Assembly (NCBI GenBank): GCA_016839805.1
Contig: JAEOTO010000031.1
Coordinates: forward strand, 1-64,000
DNA from: Candidatus Hermodarchaeota archaeon
Lineage (GTDB): Archaea; Asgardarchaeota; Hermodarchaeia; Hermodarchaeales; Hermodarchaeaceae
Direction of reading: 5' to 3'
DNA: 64,000 bases
Positions 16,891 through 24,223 of this stretch are shown piece after piece. How positions within the stretch are numbered: position 1 is the first letter of the stretch; each line of letters begins with the position of its first letter. The position numbers and the translations under genes were made by a program. The notes beneath the pieces are model-generated. The model did no database searches, was not told where the DNA came from, and saw nothing but the letters and a program-made list of their open reading frames with translations.

Positions 16891-18336
16891 TCAAGGTTGG
16901 GGAGAATTGGTTGGACTTGATATTGTGAAATATTGTGCGTATTCAGCAAGTGCGGACTCCCCCTTTGGAGTAATGGTAAATACTGTGCGCCGATAGGGGC
17001 GCTTTCCCATTTCATGAGATTGGATATATCGGTGTGAGATGAGGGTTTCTAGGAGGTAGACAACTAAATCATCAGCATATCCGCTAGTTTGCGAAAGAGC
17101 AGTAGGAGTTAGTTGGTATTCACGTAAGAGCCCAAGAATGCGAACGGCTTCTTCTAAATAGTTCGTGAAATCTTTGTGGAGCATTGTGGGAGAAGGCAGA
17201 ATTTCAGGAGGTTGACTTGGGAGCTGAACCGTGAATGGATCGTAGTCAATTCCAAGGGGCCGGGGGGGCAGAGCAGTGATGCGAACAGGAATTGCCGTTT
17301 GTAGATCGGGACGTGTCATTAGAGCTGTTCCGGGTTCTAAGGTACGTAGCAATTCTCGTTGATGATGACTTTCACGTTTTGTTGAGTAAGGACTGGTGCG
17401 AATTCCAGAAAGTTTGAGTGGAACCTGGATGGCATCGATATCTCGTTTGAGTTTCAGTTGATGGACGATGAGGGTGCCAAATAGTCCCAGGGTTTCAGGG
17501 TAAAGCTGAGCTGGATGGTTTCCACTGAGATGAAGTGCGATATCGGATTGGGATAAGCGGTGTTGCCAATGACGAATATCTTTGATGCCTTCTATTTCTT
17601 TTTGGTATGTGCCTGAGGAATTGAATAGATACAAGTCGGCGTCATCGATGAGAAGGATAAGGGGGGGAATAAGGGTGCTTGGTTTGTGTTCTAGCCGCAA
17701 GGCACAAGCTTTTGCCAGAATTAAGTTAATCAGGAAGGTGTGGATTTGTCGATTTGATATAGGGCATTCGATAACTGTGATGCCACTGGAGATGAGCTGG
17801 GCAAATTGTGGGTGTGAATTCCCAGTAAAACAGGCCCCAGCAAGACCAGAAGTTAATGAGGAAAACAGCCGTTCAAGAAATTGAGCGTCGCGGCGTTCAC
17901 TAAAGTCAGAAAATTCACCTCGAGCTTGATAGGCACGAATTTCGTCAAGCAGATCTAACAATGTGGGTGGGGAATGAATTGAATAGATGTTTGCAAGTAA
18001 TCTTTGGAGAAGTAACCACTGTTTATCAGATAAAGCAAAAGGGTGTAAGGCGGCAATCAGCAGATCCGTATAAGAATTAATTTCATCAAGGTTTTCAGTA
18101 TCTAAGGGATTGATGCGAAGATTATGACCTAGTTTGTAGATTCGACATTCGGGTGTATATTGTACCAGGTTCCGATAGGTAGATCTTGTGGTAATAATAA
18201 TGTAAGCAAAAGCCCGACGTGATGCTTCGAGGGCTATACGTTGATTAGTTTGGATTCGAGATTTGGTCTGACCGAGAGTAAGAAGACCAGCAGAAAGGTC
18301 GTCGAAGCGGAGACCAACCCGAGTTTCTGATTGCAT
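16891..18336 (-). CDS. VirB4/HerA-like ATPase domain, entered by likely -1 frameshift
   Basis: From ATG 18336 this is 481 residues, but the frame is open without any start codon up to the slippery site at 18489, and that part (FLTGAESVRLF, IPAEFIVPENLESDLFLGY) looks like the family's lead-in to the P-loop. The P-loop position reads LLTLGQTKSRIQTNQR, lacking GKS/T. RINPLD and Walker B LILLIDDADLYL are present. A C-terminal winged helix covers about 395-465. VirB4/HerA ATPases drive DNA or protein transfer; this one may bind but not hydrolyse ATP. If frameshifted, the fused chain would be 835 residues, a usual VirB4 length. Confidence 0.7.
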   Translation of the reverse strand: MQSETRVGLRFDDLSAGLLTLGQTKSRIQTNQRIALEASRRAFAYIIITTRSTYRNLVQYTPECRIYKLGHNLRINPLDTENLDEINSYTDLLIAALHPFALSDKQWLLLQRLLANIYSIHSPPTLLDLLDEIRAYQARGEFSDFSERRDAQFLERLFSSLTSGLAGACFTGNSHPQFAQLISSGITVIECPISNRQIHTFLINLILAKACALRLEHKPSTLIPPLILLIDDADLYLFNSSGTYQKEIEGIKDIRHWQHRLSQSDIALHLSGNHPAQLYPETLGLFGTLIVHQLKLKRDIDAIQVPLKLSGIRTSPYSTKRESHHQRELLRTLEPGTALMTRPDLQTAIPVRITALPPRPLGIDYDPFTVQLPSQPPEILPSPTMLHKDFTNYLEEAVRILGLLREYQLTPTALSQTSGYADDLVVYLLETLISHRYIQSHEMGKRPYRRTVFTITPKGESALAEYAQYFTISSPTNSPQP

Positions 18337-18439
18337 GGTTTCTGTTTCATAAGTATACCCAAGGAAGAGATCCGATTCTAAGTTTTCAGGAACTATGAAT
18401 TCAGCAGGGATTGAACTGCCCAGACCCTTAGCAAGTAAT

Positions 18440-18489
18440 GGCGGAATCCGCAGGAAGAGGCGAACAGATTCCGCCCCGGTCAGAAAAAA
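18440..18489 (-). promoter_or_regulatory. Programmed -1 ribosomal frameshift signal
   Basis: On the minus strand the zero frame reads AAT TTT TTC TGA. The heptamer T TTT TTC spans 18489-18483. It is followed by a 7-nt spacer (TGACCGG, containing the stop) and a perfect 9-bp stem: GGCGGAATC (18475-18467) pairs with GATTCCGCC (18448-18440), with an 18-nt loop. A -1 slip reads TTT TTT CTG ACC and enters the ATPase frame. Slippery X XXY YYZ, 5-9 nt spacer and downstream stem are the known elements of -1 frameshifting. The alternative is a homopolymer error in the run of six. Confidence 0.65.
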
Positions 18490-19397
18490 TTGGGTGGTTT
18501 CCCTTGAAGGAGAAGTGATCGAATCCCATCTTCGAGTTCGGATCCGGTAAGGCGTCGGAGACGGATATGAGGGTAGGCTGTTCGGAAGGCAATTTGCAGG
18601 GTTTGGAGGTCATGTTGAGTCTGATTTTCAAGAACTTCTTCGGATACACTATCATTGCTGATTGAGCTATCTCGGCGTGTTCCTAAGAGTAACCGGGTTT
18701 TCCACATTCCACCCCATCGCCATGTAAATGCGGCTTGCTGGGTATTATCGAGATTACTCAAAGTATTTTGTGCCTCATTGGAGAGAGCAGCATGACTTGG
18801 CAGGGATTGGCTGGGAACTGGTGCATGTAATAGAGCGTAGAAGAGGGGGACGCCAGCACTGTATATGGCTCGGATAAAGGCGGACATATTTCCGCGTATA
18901 CCGACTGGAACTTTATCGATGACTAAGAGTGCTGTGGCAGAGATTCCTCCTTTGTGCGACATTAGTAGCACATCCTGATTAGGTGTAAGAAAAAATTCTA
19001 CATCAGCGAGTGGATAGATTTGGTGATTTTCAGTTGTGCTGAGATGTTTCTTGCTTTTGAAGACATTTCGCAGAATCTGTCGAGTACGTGGAAAGAAGAT
19101 GATGGTACTTATACTTTGTAATAGGAGAAAGAGTCCGATTGCTGTTGGTGTCGTGATAAGTGGAATGAGTATCATGCACAGTGCGGTATTAATGATGAGG
19201 GTTAGAAACCAGGATCTGCAAGAGCGTGTCTGTTGTTGATCTTCTGTGCTTCGCCAGAACCACCCGGTAAAACGCATTTCATCTTGGATGGAGACGGTTG
19301 GTCGTTGGCGTGAGGACGATGGGGTACCGGCTTGGGCCGCCAGAACACGTGTTTGTGTAGAAGTAGTTTCAAACCAAGATTCTTTTTTTGCACACAT
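18480..19397 (-). CDS. VirB4-like N-terminal domain with two membrane helices (zero-frame product)
   Basis: A 305-residue protein from ATG 19397 (AGGTGA SD, 8-nt spacing). A polar N-terminus is followed by two close membrane helices (FLTLIINTALCMILIPLI and AIGLFLLLQSISTIIFF, about residues 80-120). A soluble domain then has VEFFLTPNQDVLLMSHKGG, LLVIDKVPVGIRGNMSAF, KTRLLLGTRRDS and IRLRRLTGSELEDGIRSLL. That order resembles the domain preceding the ATPase in VirB4/HerA-type proteins. The frame stops at TGA 18480 directly after the slippery run. Two products are expected: this short form and a fusion to the ATPase. A longer frame to 19553 overlaps the upstream gene and is not needed. Confidence 0.65.
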   Translation of the reverse strand: MCAKKESWFETTSTQTRVLAAQAGTPSSSRQRPTVSIQDEMRFTGWFWRSTEDQQQTRSCRSWFLTLIINTALCMILIPLITTPTAIGLFLLLQSISTIIFFPRTRQILRNVFKSKKHLSTTENHQIYPLADVEFFLTPNQDVLLMSHKGGISATALLVIDKVPVGIRGNMSAFIRAIYSAGVPLFYALLHAPVPSQSLPSHAALSNEAQNTLSNLDNTQQAAFTWRWGGMWKTRLLLGTRRDSSISNDSVSEEVLENQTQHDLQTLQIAFRTAYPHIRLRRLTGSELEDGIRSLLLQGKPPNFF

Positions 19398-19411
19398 TTT
19401 TTGGTTCACCT

Positions 19412-19918
19412 TTAAAGGATGAGTAAGAGGAAGAGACCGAAGCCAAGACCGCTGAGGAAGAGGCTGAAGGTTGAATAGGTCTTGAGCTCGAGTATGTATG
19501 GAACTGTTAGGAAGGGTAGGGGAACAAGAAGGGGAAGAAAGATTAGGACCCATTGGAAGGTGTAGGGTCTATTCAGATAGTTTACAACAAGGAACGTGAT
19601 AGTAAAAATACTGGATACACAGGCGTAGAGGGCAAATTGTGACCATGAGTGCTTATATGGAGATTGGTTAGCTGAGGGTAGGATTATTTCTTGAATGTGG
19701 GGTTGTAGATTCGTATCTAACTTGTTATTATTTGTGGAGTGAAGGGGCTGTCCTTGATTTTGATTAGGTTGTGTGAAAACAAGTAAGAGATGTTGTTTTG
19801 CAAAGTCATTGGATTGTTTGCCTTGTCGGGTTTTTCGATAGATTTGCCATGCAATTAGAATCTCAATGAAAAATCCGATGATGATAATGATTGTGAGAGA
19901 ATTAAACCAGTTAGCCAT
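19412..19918 (-). CDS. Small membrane protein of unknown function
   Basis: 168 residues from ATG 19918, which overlaps the end of the M28-like gene by 8 nt and has AAGGTGAG as SD. There is one N-terminal helix (SLTIIIIIGFFIEILIAWQI), a polar loop of about 70 residues and three C-terminal helices (FALYACVSSIFTITFLVVNY, WVLIFLPLLVPLPFLTVPYI, FSLFLSGLGFGLFLLLIL). No family is recognised. It ends 14 nt before the VirB4-like gene, so it is very likely a partner of that ATPase at the membrane. Confidence 0.7.
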   Translation of the reverse strand: MANWFNSLTIIIIIGFFIEILIAWQIYRKTRQGKQSNDFAKQHLLLVFTQPNQNQGQPLHSTNNNKLDTNLQPHIQEIILPSANQSPYKHSWSQFALYACVSSIFTITFLVVNYLNRPYTFQWVLIFLPLLVPLPFLTVPYILELKTYSTFSLFLSGLGFGLFLLLIL

Positions 19919-22900
19919 GTGGGGACTCACCTTCATTTGTTTTGGAGTTCATCTCCTTTGAGAAAAAGTGAAAGAGCCGGTTTACCAGTTCAGGATTTTC
20001 CCCTTTCACTTTTATGTGGAGTTCATTGCCGTTTTTCTCCCAGGTCAATACCACCCGATTTTTTGTACGGTCCTTTGTCTCAGCCTTGTTTAATCCAAAC
20101 TCTTTCATTGCTTGGGTGATTTGTCGGTGGACTTCAGGGGGAAGGATATTGAGCTGATGCTCTGTGGCATCTGTTGAGGACCCCCATTTCATCTCTCGAG
20201 AATTTGTGCCAGGAGGAATGAGGAGAGATGATGGCGTGGATTGAGTAGGAGGGTTGCGCTGGGCGCGTTTGCCGTTACGCATCCATATTATTCCGATAAC
20301 GCAGAGGCTGATAAGGAAGATTGGTGGGATTAATGTGATGATGAGATTTATTGTGGAGTGAGCAATGAAAATTTGATTTTCGACTGACATGATTCGGTAG
20401 GTTTCAAGATAGAGTGCGATGGAAACATAACGAATGCCGGTATCCATAATGGTTTGCGGGATGTACTGAACTGTTAATGAAATTGTTCGGATTTCATTGG
20501 GCTGGAGGATGGTTTGTGTAGAGCCGTAAAAATTCGCTTCGCCAACAATTTCAAAAGCGCGAGTTTGGGATCCAAGATTGGTTATATTTACTGTTACTTG
20601 GAAAGGTGTGTTTTGGATAACATCTTGGGGCATCTCAATGAGTGTTAACATGAAGGCAACCTGTACATTTAGAGGAACATGTTCACAATGTAGAATTAGG
20701 TCGGGTGTTGAAATCAGAAGAGTAAGGTTATGGAGTTGTGATGGACAATTGGGGAGAATTTGAACGTGTAGATGGTAGAGATTTTCACCTGGGGTGAGTA
20801 GGAGATTGGTTTTATTGATGTATCCAACTAGGGTTGCTGAGAGGCTTAGGTTGATGTTTGTTGGAGCATCCAAGCTTGAATTAATGAAACAGAATACTGA
20901 GAGCCGTTCACCTTGTTGAACGGATGACTCGTATTGTAAATAAGTTGAACATAGTGACAGTGGCGTTAAAATAAAGAGGGATTCAAGGTCAGGCTCAATG
21001 CAGGCATGGATGTAATGTGAGGCTGGGTTAGTGAGGAAGAGTGGAGTAGTGGTAATCCCTGATTCATTAGTGACTAGATGAGTGAGTTGTGGTTTGGGGA
21101 AATATTTGCAAGTGATGTTTACCTGGACTGGCTGATTAGAGTATCCTGTCCAATTGATGAAATTATAGACAAGAACATAAAGGATAGGAGTAGTTCCAAC
21201 GCGTGGATTTTTTTGGTCGATTCCTTGGCAAATCCCAAACGTAGTTTGATCGAGGAGCCATGAAAGACTGTTAGTAGCAATATGACCGCTATTGGAAGGT
21301 TGAGGTGTATTGAGTCCTAAGAAAACAATCGGAATTTGTGTTGATGTGGGTGGGAAATAGGCGAGGCTGCACCAGGAGGCATTTCCTACTAGGATGAGAG
21401 TGGGTGTTAATGGAGCAACCGCATAAACGAGGGGGCTATTTCTAAAGAGTTGTGCATCCTCTCCCATTAGTAAATGGGGACTTTGAATAATTGGATGAAA
21501 TGCCTTGAATCCCTCTACTCCGAGTGATTGGGTACCCCTTGAAGTTGTGGAGGTCATGGTTAATTCATGGAGTAACTGACAGCCAGCTTTTCCGAGAGCT
21601 AGAATAGGAATTGAGAGGTTAACTAATCGGAGTGCATTGATAGGTATGATGGTGAAACCTGGATCAAGGACCAGAGTCTGATATTGGTGGAGAGATGGAT
21701 CCAGGTAATCAGTGAGGGTGATATTGTTACTAGGGGATAATGTGGGATACCATTGAGCAAGGTAGTTGGGTGGTGTTGGGGGAAGATGGTAGGTTAGGGC
21801 AAGAATCGTTGCGATGATTAAACGAGTGATGTTTAATAGATTAATAGTACTGCATTGGATTTCTGTATCATGGAATGTGTGTTTGTACGGGTCAGGGTAT
21901 TGATCTGTTGAGAGAGTGAGTGAAGGGATAGAATTAGTATGAAACATCCACTCTGAAATACTCCATGCTTGAGACTTTTGAACTTCTTCCAACGTATTTG
22001 CGCGAGGTTTTTCAGTATCTAAGAGTGAGAATCCTAGATTAGTACTTGCAGCGGTTAAATTTGAAAGAAGGGGTTGGACGCCTTCATTGGGGTACCGATA
22101 GATTGCCAGGTTAGTGGGGAGGAACATACCCTTGTAGGCAATCTCATCGAGATTTAGAGCTATAGAGGTGGATTTGTTGATTCCTAATGTAGGTAGTCCG
22201 TGTTCTAGGAGTTGTAGTGATCCCCAAAGGGATAGGGAGCCATTGCCTTCTTCCCCACTGAGGAATGCGAATAGTACATTCCAATTCTGGTAAATTCCTG
22301 AGTGTTGCGTTAATACACAGATTGTTTCAAGGAGTGTTACGACACCGGAGGCATCGTCATTCGCACCTGGAGCGTTTGAGGATGCTAGACCTAATAGCGT
22401 GAAACGTGCTGAGTCAACGTGGCATGTGATGAGTAAGGTGGGAGCAGCCGGATTAACATCCCAGGGTGTCACGTATAGATTTCGAGTCCAGTATGTCTGA
22501 TAGACGTAGTCGATTCCATTCCAGACTCTTTTGGGTATGATGAACCAGTCTTCTGTATACGAAACGCCTATTTGGGTTAGGGAAGAGGTCACCCAGTCTA
22601 GTGAGGCATTTCCGTCGATATTGAAGGGATGACGACTGTCAAACCCTGTTAGGATGTGGAGAAGACCCAATAGACGCGTCACATTTACACGTGTTGCTAA
22701 TTCTCGCTGCCAGTGGGCTAGGCTTGATATATTTGCCACATATGCAACGGAAGGAGGGGACGATTCGGGTGGAGAAACATAGCAAGAATGTTGGAGGGGA
22801 AAAGCTGCTGTACGTGGCGGGGAACCGAGGGGAAAATGAGACGCAGATCTTGGCACTTCAGATACAGGTTGAGCTGAAGCTATGGCACCTAGCAGCAAGC

Positions 22901-22937
22901 TAGAAACAAATAGCGTATAGAGTGTGACGCGTCTCAT
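19911..22937 (-). CDS. M28-family peptidase-like surface protein, membrane anchored
   Basis: A protein of about 1008 residues from ATG 22937. A signal peptide (LYTLFVSSLLLGAIASA) is followed by an M28 zinc aminopeptidase domain: TCHVDSARF (H about 173), APGANDDASGV (bridging Asp about 195), LSGEEGNGS (Glu pair about 229-230), NLDEIAYKG and YKHTFHDTE (last His). Beta-rich domains with NPASHYI- and NITNLGSQTR-type strands follow. Near residue 895 there is one membrane helix (LIPPIFLISLCVIGIIWM), then a cytoplasmic tail ending in an amphipathic region. The family removes N-terminal amino acids or folds as a receptor-like domain. It is first in the operon with the VirB4-like ATPase. Confidence 0.82.
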   Translation of the reverse strand: MRRVTLYTLFVSSLLLGAIASAQPVSEVPRSASHFPLGSPPRTAAFPLQHSCYVSPPESSPPSVAYVANISSLAHWQRELATRVNVTRLLGLLHILTGFDSRHPFNIDGNASLDWVTSSLTQIGVSYTEDWFIIPKRVWNGIDYVYQTYWTRNLYVTPWDVNPAAPTLLITCHVDSARFTLLGLASSNAPGANDDASGVVTLLETICVLTQHSGIYQNWNVLFAFLSGEEGNGSLSLWGSLQLLEHGLPTLGINKSTSIALNLDEIAYKGMFLPTNLAIYRYPNEGVQPLLSNLTAASTNLGFSLLDTEKPRANTLEEVQKSQAWSISEWMFHTNSIPSLTLSTDQYPDPYKHTFHDTEIQCSTINLLNITRLIIATILALTYHLPPTPPNYLAQWYPTLSPSNNITLTDYLDPSLHQYQTLVLDPGFTIIPINALRLVNLSIPILALGKAGCQLLHELTMTSTTSRGTQSLGVEGFKAFHPIIQSPHLLMGEDAQLFRNSPLVYAVAPLTPTLILVGNASWCSLAYFPPTSTQIPIVFLGLNTPQPSNSGHIATNSLSWLLDQTTFGICQGIDQKNPRVGTTPILYVLVYNFINWTGYSNQPVQVNITCKYFPKPQLTHLVTNESGITTTPLFLTNPASHYIHACIEPDLESLFILTPLSLCSTYLQYESSVQQGERLSVFCFINSSLDAPTNINLSLSATLVGYINKTNLLLTPGENLYHLHVQILPNCPSQLHNLTLLISTPDLILHCEHVPLNVQVAFMLTLIEMPQDVIQNTPFQVTVNITNLGSQTRAFEIVGEANFYGSTQTILQPNEIRTISLTVQYIPQTIMDTGIRYVSIALYLETYRIMSVENQIFIAHSTINLIITLIPPIFLISLCVIGIIWMRNGKRAQRNPPTQSTPSSLLIPPGTNSREMKWGSSTDATEHQLNILPPEVHRQITQAMKEFGLNKAETKDRTKNRVVLTWEKNGNELHIKVKGENPELVNRLFHFFSKEMNSKTNEGESPHG

Positions 22938-22965
22938 GGGTTCTTCGATGAGTTGCGCCAATTTG

Positions 22966-22976
22966 AATTGTTTATA
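22966..22976 (-). promoter_or_regulatory. TATA box of the M28/VirB4-like operon
   Basis: On the minus strand CGCATATAAACAATTC contains a TATA element 25-35 nt before ATG 22937. This would give a leaderless or nearly leaderless transcript and argues against the upstream TTG at 22961. Confidence 0.45.
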
Positions 22977-23122
22977 TGCGTTATGGTCTTGATTTTTAAA
23001 TCAATGATGATTAATACTTCCCAAGCAGAACTTTTTAGGAGGTTTTTTGATAGGAAAAAACAATTCTTTAAATATCACAGAGAGACGCTATTTTTACTAA
23101 CTGGGTAATGGGAGAAAATAAA

Positions 23123-23374
23123 ATGTCGAAAGTTCCAGATACCCCTGAAAATTTAGAAATCTGTAAACGATTTTGTGGACCCTGCCCTACCTTCAAACCC
23201 AACGAACTGAATAAGATTCCCCCGAATGCACTATTCTGTGCACGTGGCGCTTCCGAAAAACCCGCTGAAGAGATTGAAGATAAAGGTTGCAGTTGCTTCG
23301 GTTGTGAGGTCTTTCAGAAATACAAAATTAGTGGCGGGTGGTTCTGCATGCACGGTGTCGAGGGGCGCAAGTAG
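23123..23374 (+). CDS. DUF2769 cysteine-rich protein
   Basis: 83 residues with the DUF2769 pattern: ICKRFCGPCPTF near the N-terminus, LFCARGAS in the middle, GCSCFGCEVFQKY and WFCMHG at the end, about nine cysteines in all. They probably bind metal, zinc or an Fe-S cluster. The function of this family is unknown. ATG 23123 has GGGAGA upstream at 8 nt; an ATG at 23108 would add MGENK. A pyrimidine run at 23383-23405 downstream looks like a terminator. Confidence 0.8.
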   Translation: MSKVPDTPENLEICKRFCGPCPTFKPNELNKIPPNALFCARGASEKPAEEIEDKGCSCFGCEVFQKYKISGGWFCMHGVEGRK

Positions 23375-23382
23375 CCCCTACC

Positions 23383-23405
23383 ATTCTTTCTTTTTTCTTT
23401 CTCTC
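23383..23405 (+). terminator. Pyrimidine/T-rich terminator after the DUF2769 gene
   Basis: A run of T and C (TTCTTTCTTTTTTCTTTCTC) begins 9 nt after the stop codon. Archaeal RNA polymerase stops at T-tracts without needing a hairpin. No other function is apparent. Confidence 0.4.
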
Positions 23406-23425
23406 TTCGAATTATGATAATTACA

Positions 23426-23439
23426 CTTCTATAGAAAAC
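23426..23439. promoter_or_regulatory. CTTCTATAGAAAAC element, copy 1
   Basis: This 14-bp sequence recurs exactly at 24144-24157. Its core TTCTATAGAA is a perfect 10-bp palindrome. Both copies lie in intergenic DNA upstream of plus-strand genes, so it may be a shared regulator site. Confidence 0.35.
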
Positions 23440-23600
23440 CAAGAAAAATCTGAATAATGCTAAATTAAAATCAGTCTTATTTGCAGGTATTATATAAGAT
23501 GTACAAGGAGCGCTTGGGCGTAAACTTTTATTATGACAGCTCGTTGTATTAGAGATTGGATGGGAATACCAGTGCTCACCCAATAGAGGGAGGCACGTAG

Positions 23601-24047
23601 ATGCTTATCACACTCACGATTTGTTTGTTGATCTGGCTGATACTTCGATCCAAGAAATCACTCGTCCGATTTACAGTGTTTCTCCTGGCCTTGGGCATAG
23701 CCGCAGTTACCGCATATTTCAGCGCATTTTGGTTGATAGACCAGATTCAATTGGGACCTTACACCTACACCTTTTGGGCTCAGACAAGTTTTCCTCTATC
23801 CATTGTCGGGGTTCACGATGAAACCAATAACATCTACGAATACGCAGTCATGTTAGGTGGACCCGGTGGTTTAGGGGTGTTCAAATCGACGCTCTATTAT
23901 CCCACTGATGTATCAGCCCAGTTAGCCCAGTTACGGCTTGAAATGGGTATCATTATCTGGGTTCTAACAAGTGTCGTAACCACACTCGTTCTTCTGATAG
24001 CTGAAGCAATTCGAAAGACATCGCAGCGTGAACCGTCTTCCCAGTGA
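23601..24047 (+). CDS. Membrane protein of unknown function, 148 aa
   Basis: Starts at ATG 23601 with GGGAGG upstream. It has two N-terminal helices (TLTICLLIWLILRSKKSLVR and FTVFLLALGIAAVTAYFSAF), an extracellular loop of about 70 residues with IVGVHDETNNIYEY and a Gly-rich GGPGGLGVF, and one C-terminal helix (MGIIIWVLTSVVTTLVLLIA). No family is recognised. It sits alone between the DUF2769 gene and the helicase. Confidence 0.65.
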   Translation: MLITLTICLLIWLILRSKKSLVRFTVFLLALGIAAVTAYFSAFWLIDQIQLGPYTYTFWAQTSFPLSIVGVHDETNNIYEYAVMLGGPGGLGVFKSTLYYPTDVSAQLAQLRLEMGIIIWVLTSVVTTLVLLIAEAIRKTSQREPSSQ

Positions 24048-24143
24048 ATGGGTATTAGAATTCTGTGGTGCGGAGAAGAACAAGATATGTGGCTTACTTC
24101 GGTCAGGGTTTCAAACTAAGAAATGATTCAGAATAATTTTCAT

Positions 24144-24166
24144 CTTCTATAGAAAACATATAAAAA
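24144..24166 (+). promoter_or_regulatory. Helicase promoter: CTTCTATAGAAAAC copy 2 and TATA box
   Basis: The palindromic element (24144-24157) directly abuts a TATA-like ACATATAAAAAT (24156-24166). The expected start site is near 24190. The element therefore sits where TFB contacts the BRE, a common place for archaeal activators or repressors. Confidence 0.45.
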
Positions 24167-24190
24167 TCAACTTAATTCCGCCGCAATCTG

Positions 24191-24206
24191 AAACACTACA
24201 GTGTTT
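24191..24206. promoter_or_regulatory. Inverted repeat AAACACT-AC-AGTGTTT, possible operator
   Basis: A perfect 7-bp inverted repeat with a 2-nt spacer lies at the predicted transcription start and 18 nt before the helicase GTG at 24224. A dimeric repressor bound there would block initiation. It could also form a small hairpin in the leader. Confidence 0.4.
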
Positions 24207-24223
24207 GATTCGAGGCGTATTAT

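Noticed and set aside
18484-18489. Run of six A (plus strand) as a sequencing error that breaks one gene
   Set aside because: Not excluded, but the perfect stem-loop at the right distance and the exact slippery heptamer make a programmed frameshift the better reading. Raw reads would decide.
18428-18655. Minus-strand ORF of 75 codons between the two halves of the VirB4-like gene
   Set aside because: It overlaps the coding end of the zero-frame gene in another frame, and its peptide has no protein-like pattern. The ATPase frame explains the same DNA better.
16891-22937. A complete type IV secretion system
   Set aside because: Only a VirB4-like ATPase is recognisable. No VirB6, VirB8-10, VirD4 or relaxase gene was found in the window.
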